From assembly GCF_900167135.1 (NCBI RefSeq), contig NZ_FUWZ01000005.1, positions 257,003 through 321,002 on the forward strand: DNA of 64,000 nucleotides, written 5' to 3'. Both the position numbers and the translations under genes were made by a program. Below the pieces are notes generated by a model. The model saw only the letters and a program-made list of their open reading frames with translations. It had not been told where the DNA came from and searched no databases. Of this stretch, positions 17,229 to 24,667 are shown piece by piece (positions within the stretch are counted from its first letter, which is position 1; every line of letters starts with the position of its first letter). This DNA comes from Chitinophaga eiseniae. Lineage in GTDB: Bacteria; Bacteroidota; Bacteroidia; Chitinophagales; Chitinophagaceae.

Positions 17229-17912
17229 TTATCCGTGCAGGCCGCATTCTTTCTGCGACTGTTCCCACCACCACCGGCCGGCGCGCGGGTGTTCTCCCGG
17301 CCCGATGGCGCGTGTACAGGGTGCACAACCAATGCTAATATAGCCTTTATCGTGCAGTTTGTTATAAGGAACATTGTTTTGGGAGAGATACGCCAGTACT
17401 TCATCATATCCCCAGTGGATCAGGGGATTGTATTTGTAGAGGTGGCGGTGTTCGTCCCATTCCAGCGTCTGCATGTCATGCCGGTTTTCGGACTGTTCGG
17501 CGCGAAGGCCGGTGATCCATACTTTTACGCCCTCCAGCGCCCTGTTGAGCGGTACTACTTTGCGGATGCCACAGCATTGCTTGCGGTTTTCCACGGAATC
17601 GTAAAAGCTGTTGGGGCCTTTTTCGCTGACCAGTTTCTCTACCGCCGCTGTTTCGGGATAAAACACTTCGATCGGCTGTTTGTAACGGGCAAGGGTAACG
17701 TCCATTACGTCATAGGTCTCCTGGAACAGGCGTCCTGTGTCCAGTGTAAATACTCTTACGGGGAGGTGATTGCGCCAGATAATGTCTGCGATTACCTGGT
17801 CTTCCTGGCCAAAGGAAGTGGAAAAGGCCACCGCACCCGGATATTGTTCCAGGAGATATTGTATGGCTTCTACCACCGGCTTGTTGGCCAGTGCGTTGGT
17901 AATGTCTGTCAT
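17229..17912 (-). CDS. cysH: Adenylylsulfate (APS) reductase, CysH family with 4Fe-4S cysteines
   Basis: Reduces activated sulfate to sulfite using thioredoxin. It has 227 residues. Besides the PP-loop region (STSFGQEDQVI) and the C-terminal catalytic Cys in QKECGLHG, it has the paired cysteines in KQCCGIRK and the CxxC in IGCAPCTRAIG. Those four cysteines bind a [4Fe-4S] cluster in the APS-specific group, whereas PAPS-specific enzymes lack them. The pathway here therefore probably goes directly from APS, which explains the absence of CysC. It is the first gene of the operon, with 30 nt to cysD. Confidence 0.93.
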   Translation of the reverse strand: MTDITNALANKPVVEAIQYLLEQYPGAVAFSTSFGQEDQVIADIIWRNHLPVRVFTLDTGRLFQETYDVMDVTLARYKQPIEVFYPETAAVEKLVSEKGPNSFYDSVENRKQCCGIRKVVPLNRALEGVKVWITGLRAEQSENRHDMQTLEWDEHRHLYKYNPLIHWGYDEVLAYLSQNNVPYNKLHDKGYISIGCAPCTRAIGPGEHPRAGRWWWEQSQKECGLHG

Positions 17913-18050
17913 GTAATCTTCCTTAAAGATAATTGCCTAGTGCCAGCGCGTACTTTTCAGTGACGCCGTACACAAAAATACATAAATCCTATAAAAAAGA
18001 TAGACTATTATATCAAAAAATTGTCGTTTGTTGGGAAAGGCGCTGTAGGA

Positions 18051-18240
18051 GCGGGTTAGGGCGTTTCGTTTCCGGATGCCCGGCGCAGTGGGGTTGGCAG
18101 AACGGGGAATATTGGCGGGTTTATGCGTTCGTTTCCGGATGCCGGCGCAGTGGGGTTAGCAGAACGGAGAATATCGGCGGGTTAGGGCGTTTCGTTTCCG
18201 GATGCCCGGCGCGATGGGGTTGGCAGAACGGAGAATATTG
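18051..18240. repeat. Tandem repeat, three units of 62-64 bp
   Basis: Units are 18051-18114 (64 bp), 18115-18176 (62 bp) and 18177-18240 (64 bp). Each begins GCGGGTT and contains CGTTTCCGGATGCC, CGGCGC, TGGGGTT, GCAGAACGG and GAATAT. The first and third are nearly identical; the second lacks two bases. Unit lengths are not multiples of three and a mixed frame across them has no protein character. It lies in the 431-nt gap between the Rrf2 gene and cysH, ending 139 nt before the cysH start. A GC-rich palindrome (CCCGGGAGATAATCCCGGG) follows at about 18257. Confidence 0.9.
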
Positions 18241-18288
18241 GCGGCATACTGGTTTTCCCGGGAGATAATCCCGGGGGACAAAACGCAC

Positions 18289-18320
18289 AAAAAAACCGGC
18301 CAGGAATCATCCCGGCCGGT
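18289..18320 (-). terminator. Terminator of the Rrf2 gene
   Basis: On the minus strand ACCGGCC and GGCCGGT pair and are followed by TTTTTT. It lies 24 nt beyond the Rrf2 stop. Confidence 0.88.
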
Positions 18321-18343
18321 CCGATAATTTCACGCTGCGCTGG

Positions 18344-18763
18344 TTATGCGTTGCGGGTAAGAATATCTTTTAATGTTTTGGTCTCCAGCAGTTTCAGGGT
18401 GGCGTCCCTTACTTTGCTCATCACCTCATTCAGACCGCATACGGCTTCGTCGCGGCAGTTCTCACAGCGCTCGTAGTAGTTGAGGCTTACGCAGGGCAAC
18501 AGGGCGATGGGGCCGTCCAGCAGCCGGATGATCTTAGCCAGGGCAATCTCTTTCGGAGGACGCATCAGATAATATCCGCCGCCTTTCCCTTTCTTACTGC
18601 CTAAAATACCGGCATTTTTCAGCTCCAGCAGGATGTTTTCGAGGAACTTGATAGAGATGTTCTTTTCCTGTGCGATCTCGGAGATCAGGATAGGTCCCTT
18701 ATCAACATTTTCTGCCAGGTGAATGAGTGCGTGAAATGCGTATTGTGTTTTTTTAGATAACAT
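18344..18763 (-). CDS. Rrf2 family transcriptional regulator with Cys cluster
   Basis: A winged-helix regulator of 139 residues. The N-terminal MLSKKTQYAFHALIHLA and the recognition helix and wing NISIKFLENILLELKNAGILGSKKGKGGGYYL (split here by the helix boundary) are typical of Rrf2 proteins such as IscR, NsrR and CymR. The C-terminal half has four cysteines, spaced C-x10-C-x2-C-x5-C, in the region from LPC to VCGL, suggesting an Fe-S or redox sensor. It lies upstream of the cysHDN operon on the same strand, so a role in controlling sulfur assimilation is likely but inferred. Confidence 0.88.
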   Translation of the reverse strand: MLSKKTQYAFHALIHLAENVDKGPILISEIAQEKNISIKFLENILLELKNAGILGSKKGKGGGYYLMRPPKEIALAKIIRLLDGPIALLPCVSLNYYERCENCRDEAVCGLNEVMSKVRDATLKLLETKTLKDILTRNA

Positions 18764-18824
18764 ACTGACTTATTTGCATCTCTCGGATGACGCTATCGTG
18801 GTGCAATGAACATTTTTGACGCAA

Positions 18825-18832
18825 CAAATATA
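18825..18832 (-). promoter_or_regulatory. -7 element of the Rrf2 gene (TATATTTG)
   Basis: On the minus strand TATATTTG matches TAnnTTTG, about 60 nt upstream of the Rrf2 ATG. Confidence 0.55.
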
Positions 18833-18921
18833 AGCCCTTCTTTTGAGTTTTATATTTCAGCAGCCGACGCGGAGCGTAACACGAATAAAAAATAGTTGAT
18901 TTTCAATTCATTACGAAATCT

Positions 18922-19638
18922 CTAGAGGTTCAGCACATCTCTCATGGTGAATACGCCAGCCTTCCCTTTCAGCCATTCCGCGGCCACTACGGCGCCGGCG
19001 GCAAAACCTTCGCGGGAATGGGCGGTATGGGTGATCGTGATATCATCGATCGGGGAGGAGTAATGAATGGTATGCGTGCCCGGAGCGGGATCTATTCTTT
19101 TGGAGATGATGGACAGCATGTCAGCTTGCTGTGTTTCATCATTGACCCAGCCTTTTTTGCGGTCCACGGAGGCCAGCAGCTGTTCTGCCAGTGTGATGGC
19201 GGTGCCGCTGGGGGCATCTTTTTTCTGGGTATGGTGGATTTCTTCCATCCATACATTGTATTGAGGCTGGGCAGCCATCAGGGCTGCCAGTTTTTTGTTG
19301 ACTTCAAAAAAGATATTGACGCCGATACTGAAGTTGGTAGCGTGTAAAAAGGCGTGGTGGCCTTTTTCGCACAGGGCGTTCACTTCGGGCAGCTTCTCCA
19401 GCCAGCCGGTGGTGCCGCTAACAACGGGTACGTTGGCTTCAAAGCACTTTTGTATGTTATGGTAGGCGGTTTCAGGAGTGGTGAATTCAATGGCCACGTC
19501 CGCCTGTCCCAGGTGTTCCTTGTCCAGCAGATGCTGGCTGTCGTGATCTATTCTCAGGATTACCTCATGACCTTTGGCAGTGGCGATGGCATCGATCGCC
19601 TTACCCATTTTACCATATCCGATTAGTGCTATTTTCAT
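18922..19638 (-). CDS. dapB: 4-hydroxy-tetrahydrodipicolinate reductase
   Basis: NAD(P)H-dependent reductase of the lysine/diaminopimelate pathway. It has 238 residues with N-terminal Rossmann ALIGYGKMGKAI, the EFTTPETAYHN region, VSGTTGW, and the catalytic and substrate-binding segment EIHHTQKKDAPSGTA. The length is at the short end, as usual for Bacteroidota. It is the last gene of the parA-parB-DUF5683-dapB order, 45 nt after the DUF5683 gene. Confidence 0.96.
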   Translation of the reverse strand: MKIALIGYGKMGKAIDAIATAKGHEVILRIDHDSQHLLDKEHLGQADVAIEFTTPETAYHNIQKCFEANVPVVSGTTGWLEKLPEVNALCEKGHHAFLHATNFSIGVNIFFEVNKKLAALMAAQPQYNVWMEEIHHTQKKDAPSGTAITLAEQLLASVDRKKGWVNDETQQADMLSIISKRIDPAPGTHTIHYSSPIDDITITHTAHSREGFAAGAVVAAEWLKGKAGVFTMRDVLNL

Positions 19639-19683
19639 GACCCTTGCTGCTGTTTTTTTAGATTGATGATGAGTTGGAGTTGG

Positions 19684-20388
19684 TTACCGTCCAGCCACCC
19701 AGGCTGTTTTATGGTGCTTACGGCCGCCGCCGATGTCGAGTTTAACGCTGATGCCTAAACTCCGGTTGTTGATAATGGCCGGGGACACGCGCATGCTCAG
19801 ATCGTCGGACATGTCCCAGTTGCGCAAATGTGCAAATACGGTAGCATCGGCGATATTAAGCGTATAGGCCAGTACAAAGAAGAGTACGGAGTAATCGACA
19901 TTTTGCCGGTAGTAGTCACGATACGCTTTCAGGTATTGGGGTGACTGTGCGGCGAGGAACGGGTCCGGCACCTTGGTGTCCGGGTTGCCATCCATCGAGA
20001 GCCGGTAGGCATCGCGGTAGGTCCGGTAGTTGTCCATATTCCACACAAAAAAGTAGGTACAGGTGCCAATGGCAGCGTATACCAGCGGCATTTTCCAGTA
20101 TTCACGGTTGTAAGCCTGGCCAAGCCCCGGCAGTATGGCGGAGTACAGCGCCGCTTTACGCGGACTGTGCGGCGCGCGCGACGGCAGCCTGATGATGGAC
20201 GCAGTCGTATCCGTTAACACGGCAACGGGTTTGACGGCGGTGTCGGTGACCGGGCGTACTACAGTATCTGTGGCAGCACGGCGGGTGGTGTCCTGCCCTC
20301 TCAGTGTGGGCGCCAATACCAGCAATGCCAGGCATACCAGTACATGGCGACGAAATAAACGGAATGCTCTTCCAGCCTTTTTAGCCAC
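19684..20388 (-). CDS. DUF5683 membrane protein
   Basis: A 234-residue protein with an N-terminal hydrophobic signal or anchor (VLVCLALLVLAPTLRGQ), then a Thr/Val/Asp-rich linker (about residues 32-70). The DUF5683 core follows: SPRKAALYSAILPGLGQAYNREYWKMPLVYAAIGTCTYFFVW, given here as two consecutive stretches joined at YN-REY. Another hydrophobic helix is near VLFFVLAYTLNIADA. It lies one base after parB. The gene is a regular neighbour of parAB and dapB in Bacteroidota, but its function is unknown. Confidence 0.85.
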   Translation of the reverse strand: MAKKAGRAFRLFRRHVLVCLALLVLAPTLRGQDTTRRAATDTVVRPVTDTAVKPVAVLTDTTASIIRLPSRAPHSPRKAALYSAILPGLGQAYNREYWKMPLVYAAIGTCTYFFVWNMDNYRTYRDAYRLSMDGNPDTKVPDPFLAAQSPQYLKAYRDYYRQNVDYSVLFFVLAYTLNIADATVFAHLRNWDMSDDLSMRVSPAIINNRSLGISVKLDIGGGRKHHKTAWVAGR

Positions 20389-20389
20389 C

Positions 20390-21298
20390 TTATAAATCTA
20401 TTTTTTCCAGGATGCTATTCAGTTCATCGTCTGAATAGAATTCAATCATAATGCTTCCTTTTCCATTCTTGCCTCTCTCCAGCTTCACTTTGGTGGAGAA
20501 GTGGGAGCTGAGGTTGTCCTGTATCTTCTGGAAAGCGGGGGGCAGTTTTACCCTGGCCGCTTTCTGCTGGTTACCTTTGTCTGCCTGGTTGATCTTGCGG
20601 GCGAGGTCTTCCGTTTGTCTTACAGACAGGCCGTTTTGCAGGATCTCATTGTAGAGAAACAGTTGGTTCTCCACGTTTTCCACGCCGGTGAGCACACGGG
20701 CATGGCCCATGCTCAGTTGTCCGTTGCGTACCGCTACCTGGATGTCAGGCGGCAGTTTGAGCAGGCGGATATAGTTGGTGACGGTACTTCTTTCCTTGCC
20801 CATACGGTCGGCCACCTGTTCCTGTGTGAGGGAACATTCGTCCATCAGCCGCTTGTAGCTCAATCCAACTTCGATGGCATTCAGGTTTTCCCTTTGCAGG
20901 TTCTCCAGCAGGGCCAGCTCCAGCAGTTCCTGGTCGTTGGCTTGCCGCACGTAGGCCGGAATGTCTTTCAGTCCGGCCATTTTGCTGGCGCGCAAACGGC
21001 GCTCGCCGGCAATCAGCTGGTACTTTTTGTTACTGATCTTGGCCACTGTGATCGGCTGAATGATGTCATGCAGCTTGATAGACTGGCTAAGCTCCTGTAG
21101 TGCAACCTCATCAAAGTCACGACGCGGCTGCTTCGGATTGGTCACGATCTGTTCCAGCGCAATACGCTCAATACCTGTGGCGGTAGCTACCGTTTTGTCG
21201 CTCAGTGCGCCGGCAGTTTGCTTCAGGTCAGTGTCTATGTTCTGGAGCAGCGAGCGGATACCTTTCCCCAACGCCTCTTTCTTACTTGGATTGGTCAT
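20390..21298 (-). CDS. parB: Chromosome-partitioning protein ParB
   Basis: CTP-dependent DNA-binding clamp that loads at parS near the origin and works with ParA in chromosome segregation. It has 302 residues. The ParB/Srx domain shows ITNPKQPRRDFDEV at the start of the family pattern (written IVTNPKQPRRDF in the protein) and LIAGERRLRASKMAG. A helix-turn-helix follows (SLTQEQVADRMGKERSTVTNYIRLL), and a C-terminal dimer domain ends in SDDELNSILEKIDL. It overlaps parA by 4 nt, so translation is coupled. Confidence 0.96.
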   Translation of the reverse strand: MTNPSKKEALGKGIRSLLQNIDTDLKQTAGALSDKTVATATGIERIALEQIVTNPKQPRRDFDEVALQELSQSIKLHDIIQPITVAKISNKKYQLIAGERRLRASKMAGLKDIPAYVRQANDQELLELALLENLQRENLNAIEVGLSYKRLMDECSLTQEQVADRMGKERSTVTNYIRLLKLPPDIQVAVRNGQLSMGHARVLTGVENVENQLFLYNEILQNGLSVRQTEDLARKINQADKGNQQKAARVKLPPAFQKIQDNLSSHFSTKVKLERGKNGKGSIMIEFYSDDELNSILEKIDL

Positions 21299-22095
21299 TT
21301 TAAGATTTTGTCTTTGGATTTAATTTTCGTGTAGTTATGCTTCTGCAGTATTTCCTTGGCCAGGTTCAGGTAATTGATGGCACCGGTGCTGGCTGCATCG
21401 TACATAATAACAGATTTACCAAAGCTGGGCGCTTCTCCCAGTTTGGTATTACGATGGATGATGGTGTTGAATACGCTCTCCTCAAAATGCTGCTTCACTT
21501 CGTCCACCACCTGGTTGCTGAGGCGCAGACGACCATCGTACATGGTCATCAGGATACCTTCAATTTCCAGGTCTGTATTCAGTCTGCTCTGGACGATCTT
21601 GATAGTGTTGAGCAATTTGCCCAGACCTTCCAGTGCAAAAAATTCACATTGTACCGGGATGATCACTGCATTGGAAGCCACCAGTGCGTTCACCGTGATC
21701 AGTCCCAGAGAAGGGGAACAGTCTACGATCACAAAATCATAATCATCCTTTACCGCATCCACCACCTGCTTCATCACCCGCTCACGGTTAGGGTGATTGA
21801 TCAGTTCCAGTTCAGCACCTACCAGGTCAATATGGGAAGGCAATACTTTCAGGTTGGGCGTATCGGATTCCAGGATCACATCTCTGGCCTGCACATCGTT
21901 TACCATGCAGTCGTACAGGCTCTGCTGCACATTCCGCAGGTCAAAGCCCAGTCCCGTGGTACTGTTTGCCTGGGGATCAGCATCTACCAGCAATGTTTTA
22001 AATTCCAGTACAGCCAGGCTGCTTGCCAGGTTGATTGCACTGGTTGTTTTTCCTACCCCACCTTTCTGATTAGCGATTGCGATTACTCTAGCCAT
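21295..22095 (-). CDS. parA: Chromosome-partitioning ATPase ParA (Soj)
   Basis: Deviant Walker-A ATPase that binds DNA non-specifically and positions the ParB-parS complex. It has 266 residues. The deviant Walker A is NQKGGVGKTTSAINLA near the N-terminus; then LLVDADPQANSTTGLG, VIVDCSPSLGLITVNAL (Walker B) and VPVQCEFFALEGL-like IPVQCEFFALEGLGKLL. No N-terminal HTH is present, so it is the chromosomal Soj type. It is the first gene of the par operon. Confidence 0.97.
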   Translation of the reverse strand: MARVIAIANQKGGVGKTTSAINLASSLAVLEFKTLLVDADPQANSTTGLGFDLRNVQQSLYDCMVNDVQARDVILESDTPNLKVLPSHIDLVGAELELINHPNRERVMKQVVDAVKDDYDFVIVDCSPSLGLITVNALVASNAVIIPVQCEFFALEGLGKLLNTIKIVQSRLNTDLEIEGILMTMYDGRLRLSNQVVDEVKQHFEESVFNTIIHRNTKLGEAPSFGKSVIMYDAASTGAINYLNLAKEILQKHNYTKIKSKDKILK

Positions 22096-22163
22096 TGTCT
22101 AATTTAAAAAATTCAAAGGTTCATTTATAGGATAAAGGATTAAATAGCAGGATCGCTTCTTCC

Positions 22164-22844
22164 TCAAACCTCTATGGTACTGCCTATTTCAGGCAGCAAC
22201 AGTTCCACGCCGGCTTCGTCAAACAACTGCATGACTTCCTTCTTGTCTATTTTGATATACCCGAAGGTGTCGTAGTGGATACCGATTATTTTTTCACAGT
22301 CAATCATTTCGGCCGCGGCAATGGCATCTTCCGGGCCCATGGTGAAATTATCACCAATCGGCAAAACGGCAAAATCCAGTTCGGTAATATCCGGAATCAA
22401 CTCCATGTCGAGCGTTAGCGCCGTATCACCGCTGTAGTAAAAATTGCCTTCGTCGGTCATAAATACAAACCCCATCGGGTTACCGCCGTAAGAACCGTCC
22501 GGCAAACAGCTGGAATGCTGTGCCACCACACATTTCACCGTACCGAAATCAAACTTCCATTTACCGCCGGTGTTCATCGGGTGCAGTTTGGTCAACCCCT
22601 GCTTGCCCGCCCAGGTAACAATCTCAAAATTGGACACTACTGTGGCCCCGGTCTGCTTCGCCAGCGAAATCAGGTCAGCCACATGGTCCTCATGACCATG
22701 CGACACAAAAATATAATCCGCCTGTATCGTCTGAACATCTATCTTTTTAGCCAGCTCATTGTACGTAATGAACGGGTCGAAAAGTATCCGTTTGCCTTTT
22801 ATCTCCACTGCAAAGCAGGAATGACCGTAATTGGTGTATCTCAT
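22164..22844 (-). CDS. Metal-dependent hydrolase, UPF0173 (MBL fold)
   Basis: A 226-residue metallo-beta-lactamase-fold hydrolase. Motifs are MRYTNYGHSCFAVE, ILFDPFIT, the HxHxDH motif in SHGHEDHVADL, later AQHSS, and YYSGDTALTLDM. The start at 22844 is chosen because MRYTNYGHSCF is the conserved beginning of the family; a longer frame to 22910 adds an unsupported 22 residues. The substrate is unknown. It precedes parA by 68 nt on the same strand and could be cotranscribed with it. Confidence 0.9.
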   Translation of the reverse strand: MRYTNYGHSCFAVEIKGKRILFDPFITYNELAKKIDVQTIQADYIFVSHGHEDHVADLISLAKQTGATVVSNFEIVTWAGKQGLTKLHPMNTGGKWKFDFGTVKCVVAQHSSCLPDGSYGGNPMGFVFMTDEGNFYYSGDTALTLDMELIPDITELDFAVLPIGDNFTMGPEDAIAAAEMIDCEKIIGIHYDTFGYIKIDKKEVMQLFDEAGVELLLPEIGSTIEV

Positions 22845-23230
22845 GGTCTCAAGTTTAGGTAAAAAAAACGAATTCCGGGCGATGAATGATGAATGTAAGC
22901 TTTCGCCCAATAAATCACTAACCCGGTCATTAATTGTTAAAAGTTACCTGAATCGGACAAAAATACAACGAATAGCAACAATTCCGGCGCTGTAGTATAT
23001 TTATTTATTCACAAAGTGTCCTGATAAGCCCTTCCTTTGTTATGGTTGATATTTAATATATAATTAATATATATGCGATAAGATGCCCGGTTTTGAAATT
23101 TAATTTAAAACCGGGCAATTTATCCGGTTGTTATTCGTCTGCATAGCTGCCGGTTGTCGGTTTTAACTTTTTGGGACGGATAACTTGTGTTAATTTGCTT
23201 TTCTGTTAAATATTATATTAATTATTTGTA
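22845..23230. other. Divergent intergenic region, AT-rich
   Basis: 386 nt between two divergent genes, very AT-rich at 22960-23080 (TATTTATTTATTC, ATTTAATATATAATTAATAT). It holds one strong hairpin (23085-23116). No exact TAnnTTTG element is visible next to either start. Confidence 0.5.
23085..23116. terminator. Symmetric hairpin between divergent genes
   Basis: GCCCGGTTTT and AAAACCGGGC are a perfect 10-bp inverted repeat around an AT-only centre (GAAATTTAATTT), followed by AATTTAT. Both flanking genes point away, so it could be an operator or attenuator rather than a terminator. Confidence 0.5.
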
Positions 23231-24499
23231 ATGCGACCTGGACTGAATTCTATTATATTAGTTGTTTTTCTGTTATTGTTGGACCTCTACGTGTTCCAGG
23301 CGGTACGCGCCATGGTATATATGTCGCTGCCCCGGGTAAGGACCATCACCTATGTTGCGTACTGGTCGGTGTCTGCCATCTGCATTCTGATGGTGCTGCT
23401 GCTGCCATACATCCACTGGCACGCCTGGCCGGCCCAGCTGAAATCCTACCTGGTGGCGCTGTTTCTCGGGCTGGTAGTAGCCAAGCTGCTGGCGGTGGTA
23501 TTCCTGCTGATAGATGACGTGCGCCGCGGCGTAATATGGCTTATCCACCGGTTTACCCCGGAAAAAAGCACCGTTACGGCAACCACCGCCGCAAACGGCA
23601 TCAGCCGCTCCCAGTTTCTCAGCCGCCTCGGCCTCATCGCCGGCGGCAGCCTGTTCGGCACCCTGGTCTACGGCTTCTCCAATAAATACAACTACCGCGT
23701 CCATAAAATCAAACTGGCATTTAAAAATCTGCCCGCCTCCTTTAAAGGAATGCGCATCGTGCAGATCTCGGACATCCACTCCGGCAGCTTTGCCAACCGC
23801 GAAGCCGTGACCAAAGGCGTGAACATGATCAACGCACAGAAACCGGACCTGGTGCTGTTTACCGGCGACCTGGTCAACGACCGGGCAGATGAAATGGCCC
23901 AGTGGATGGATGTGTTCAACCAGGTGAAGGCCCCCATGGGCGTATACTCTACGCTGGGCAACCACGACTACGGCGACTATTACCCCTGGCCCGATAAAAC
24001 GCCTGCCGGCCACAGTGAAATGCAGATAAAGAACCTGGAACGCCTGAAGGAAGTGCACGGCGAACTGGGATGGAAACTCATGATGAACGAAAATGTAGTG
24101 CTGGAGAAAGACGGCGGTCAGATCGCCCTCCTCGGTGTGGAAAACTGGAGCGCCATCAAACGTTTCCCCCGCCACGGCGATCTTCGCCGGGCCTATGACG
24201 GGATAGACCATATCCCCTTCAAAATCCTGATGTCGCACGACCCTACCCACTGGGATGCCCAGGTCCGTCCTGAGTTCCCTGATATTGACCTCACCCTCGC
24301 CGGCCATACCCACGGCATGCAGTTCGGCGTGGAAATACCTGGTCTCAAATGGAGCCCCGCCCAATATTTCTATAAGGAATGGGCCGGCCTGTACAAAGTA
24401 GGGGAACAACGCCTGTATGTGAACAGGGGCTTTGGTTTCCTCGGTTACCCGGGCAGGGTAGGCGTATTGCCGGAAATTACGGTGATCGACCTCGTGTAG
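23231..24499 (+). CDS. Membrane-anchored metallophosphoesterase (YkuE/YaeI-like)
   Basis: A 422-residue protein with three N-terminal membrane helices (about residues 5-30, 38-62 and 70-95). A basic linker SRSQFLSRLGLIAG resembles a degenerate twin-arginine-type motif. The calcineurin-like catalytic domain is complete: QISDIHSGS, FTGDLVND, TLGNHDYGDY, MSHDPTHWD and LAGHTHGMQ, five standard metal-binding blocks. The active site is expected on the outer face of the inner membrane. YkuE-like enzymes are tied to phospholipid or cell-envelope turnover, but the substrate here cannot be told from sequence. Its stop codon overlaps the first octamer of repeat element B. Confidence 0.88.
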   Translation: MRPGLNSIILVVFLLLLDLYVFQAVRAMVYMSLPRVRTITYVAYWSVSAICILMVLLLPYIHWHAWPAQLKSYLVALFLGLVVAKLLAVVFLLIDDVRRGVIWLIHRFTPEKSTVTATTAANGISRSQFLSRLGLIAGGSLFGTLVYGFSNKYNYRVHKIKLAFKNLPASFKGMRIVQISDIHSGSFANREAVTKGVNMINAQKPDLVLFTGDLVNDRADEMAQWMDVFNQVKAPMGVYSTLGNHDYGDYYPWPDKTPAGHSEMQIKNLERLKEVHGELGWKLMMNENVVLEKDGGQIALLGVENWSAIKRFPRHGDLRRAYDGIDHIPFKILMSHDPTHWDAQVRPEFPDIDLTLAGHTHGMQFGVEIPGLKWSPAQYFYKEWAGLYKVGEQRLYVNRGFGFLGYPGRVGVLPEITVIDLV

Positions 24500-24637
24500 G
24501 ATTTTGGGATTTACGGATTTACGGATTTTGAGATTTCGGGATTGAGGAGGCACGCCCCACGACTAACAAAATCTCAAAATCCCAAAATCCGTAAATCCCA
24601 AAATCCGTAAATCCGTAAATCCGTAAATCCCAAAATA
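24499..24637. repeat. Inverted octamer repeat, element B
   Basis: Left arm: six consecutive 8-nt units (GGATTTTG, GGATTTAC, GGATTTAC, GGATTTTG, AGATTTCG, GGATTGAG) at 24499-24546. Right arm: eight reverse-complement units (CAAAATCT, CAAAATCC twice, GTAAATCC, CAAAATCC, GTAAATCC three times) at 24567-24630, then CAAAATA. The GC-rich centre is about 20 nt. It begins in the stop codon of the phosphoesterase and ends 30 nt before the next start. It is the most regular of the window's octamer elements. Confidence 0.9.
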
Positions 24638-24667
24638 TGCTATATTGTGGCCAGTATCTCCTGTTCA

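Noticed and set aside
17933..18268. Open frame of 111 codons across the 64-bp tandem repeats
   Set aside because: Repeat units of 62 and 64 bp change frame from unit to unit, and the translation (Gly, Arg, Ser, Cys rich) has no consistent repeated peptide. The repeat explains the openness.
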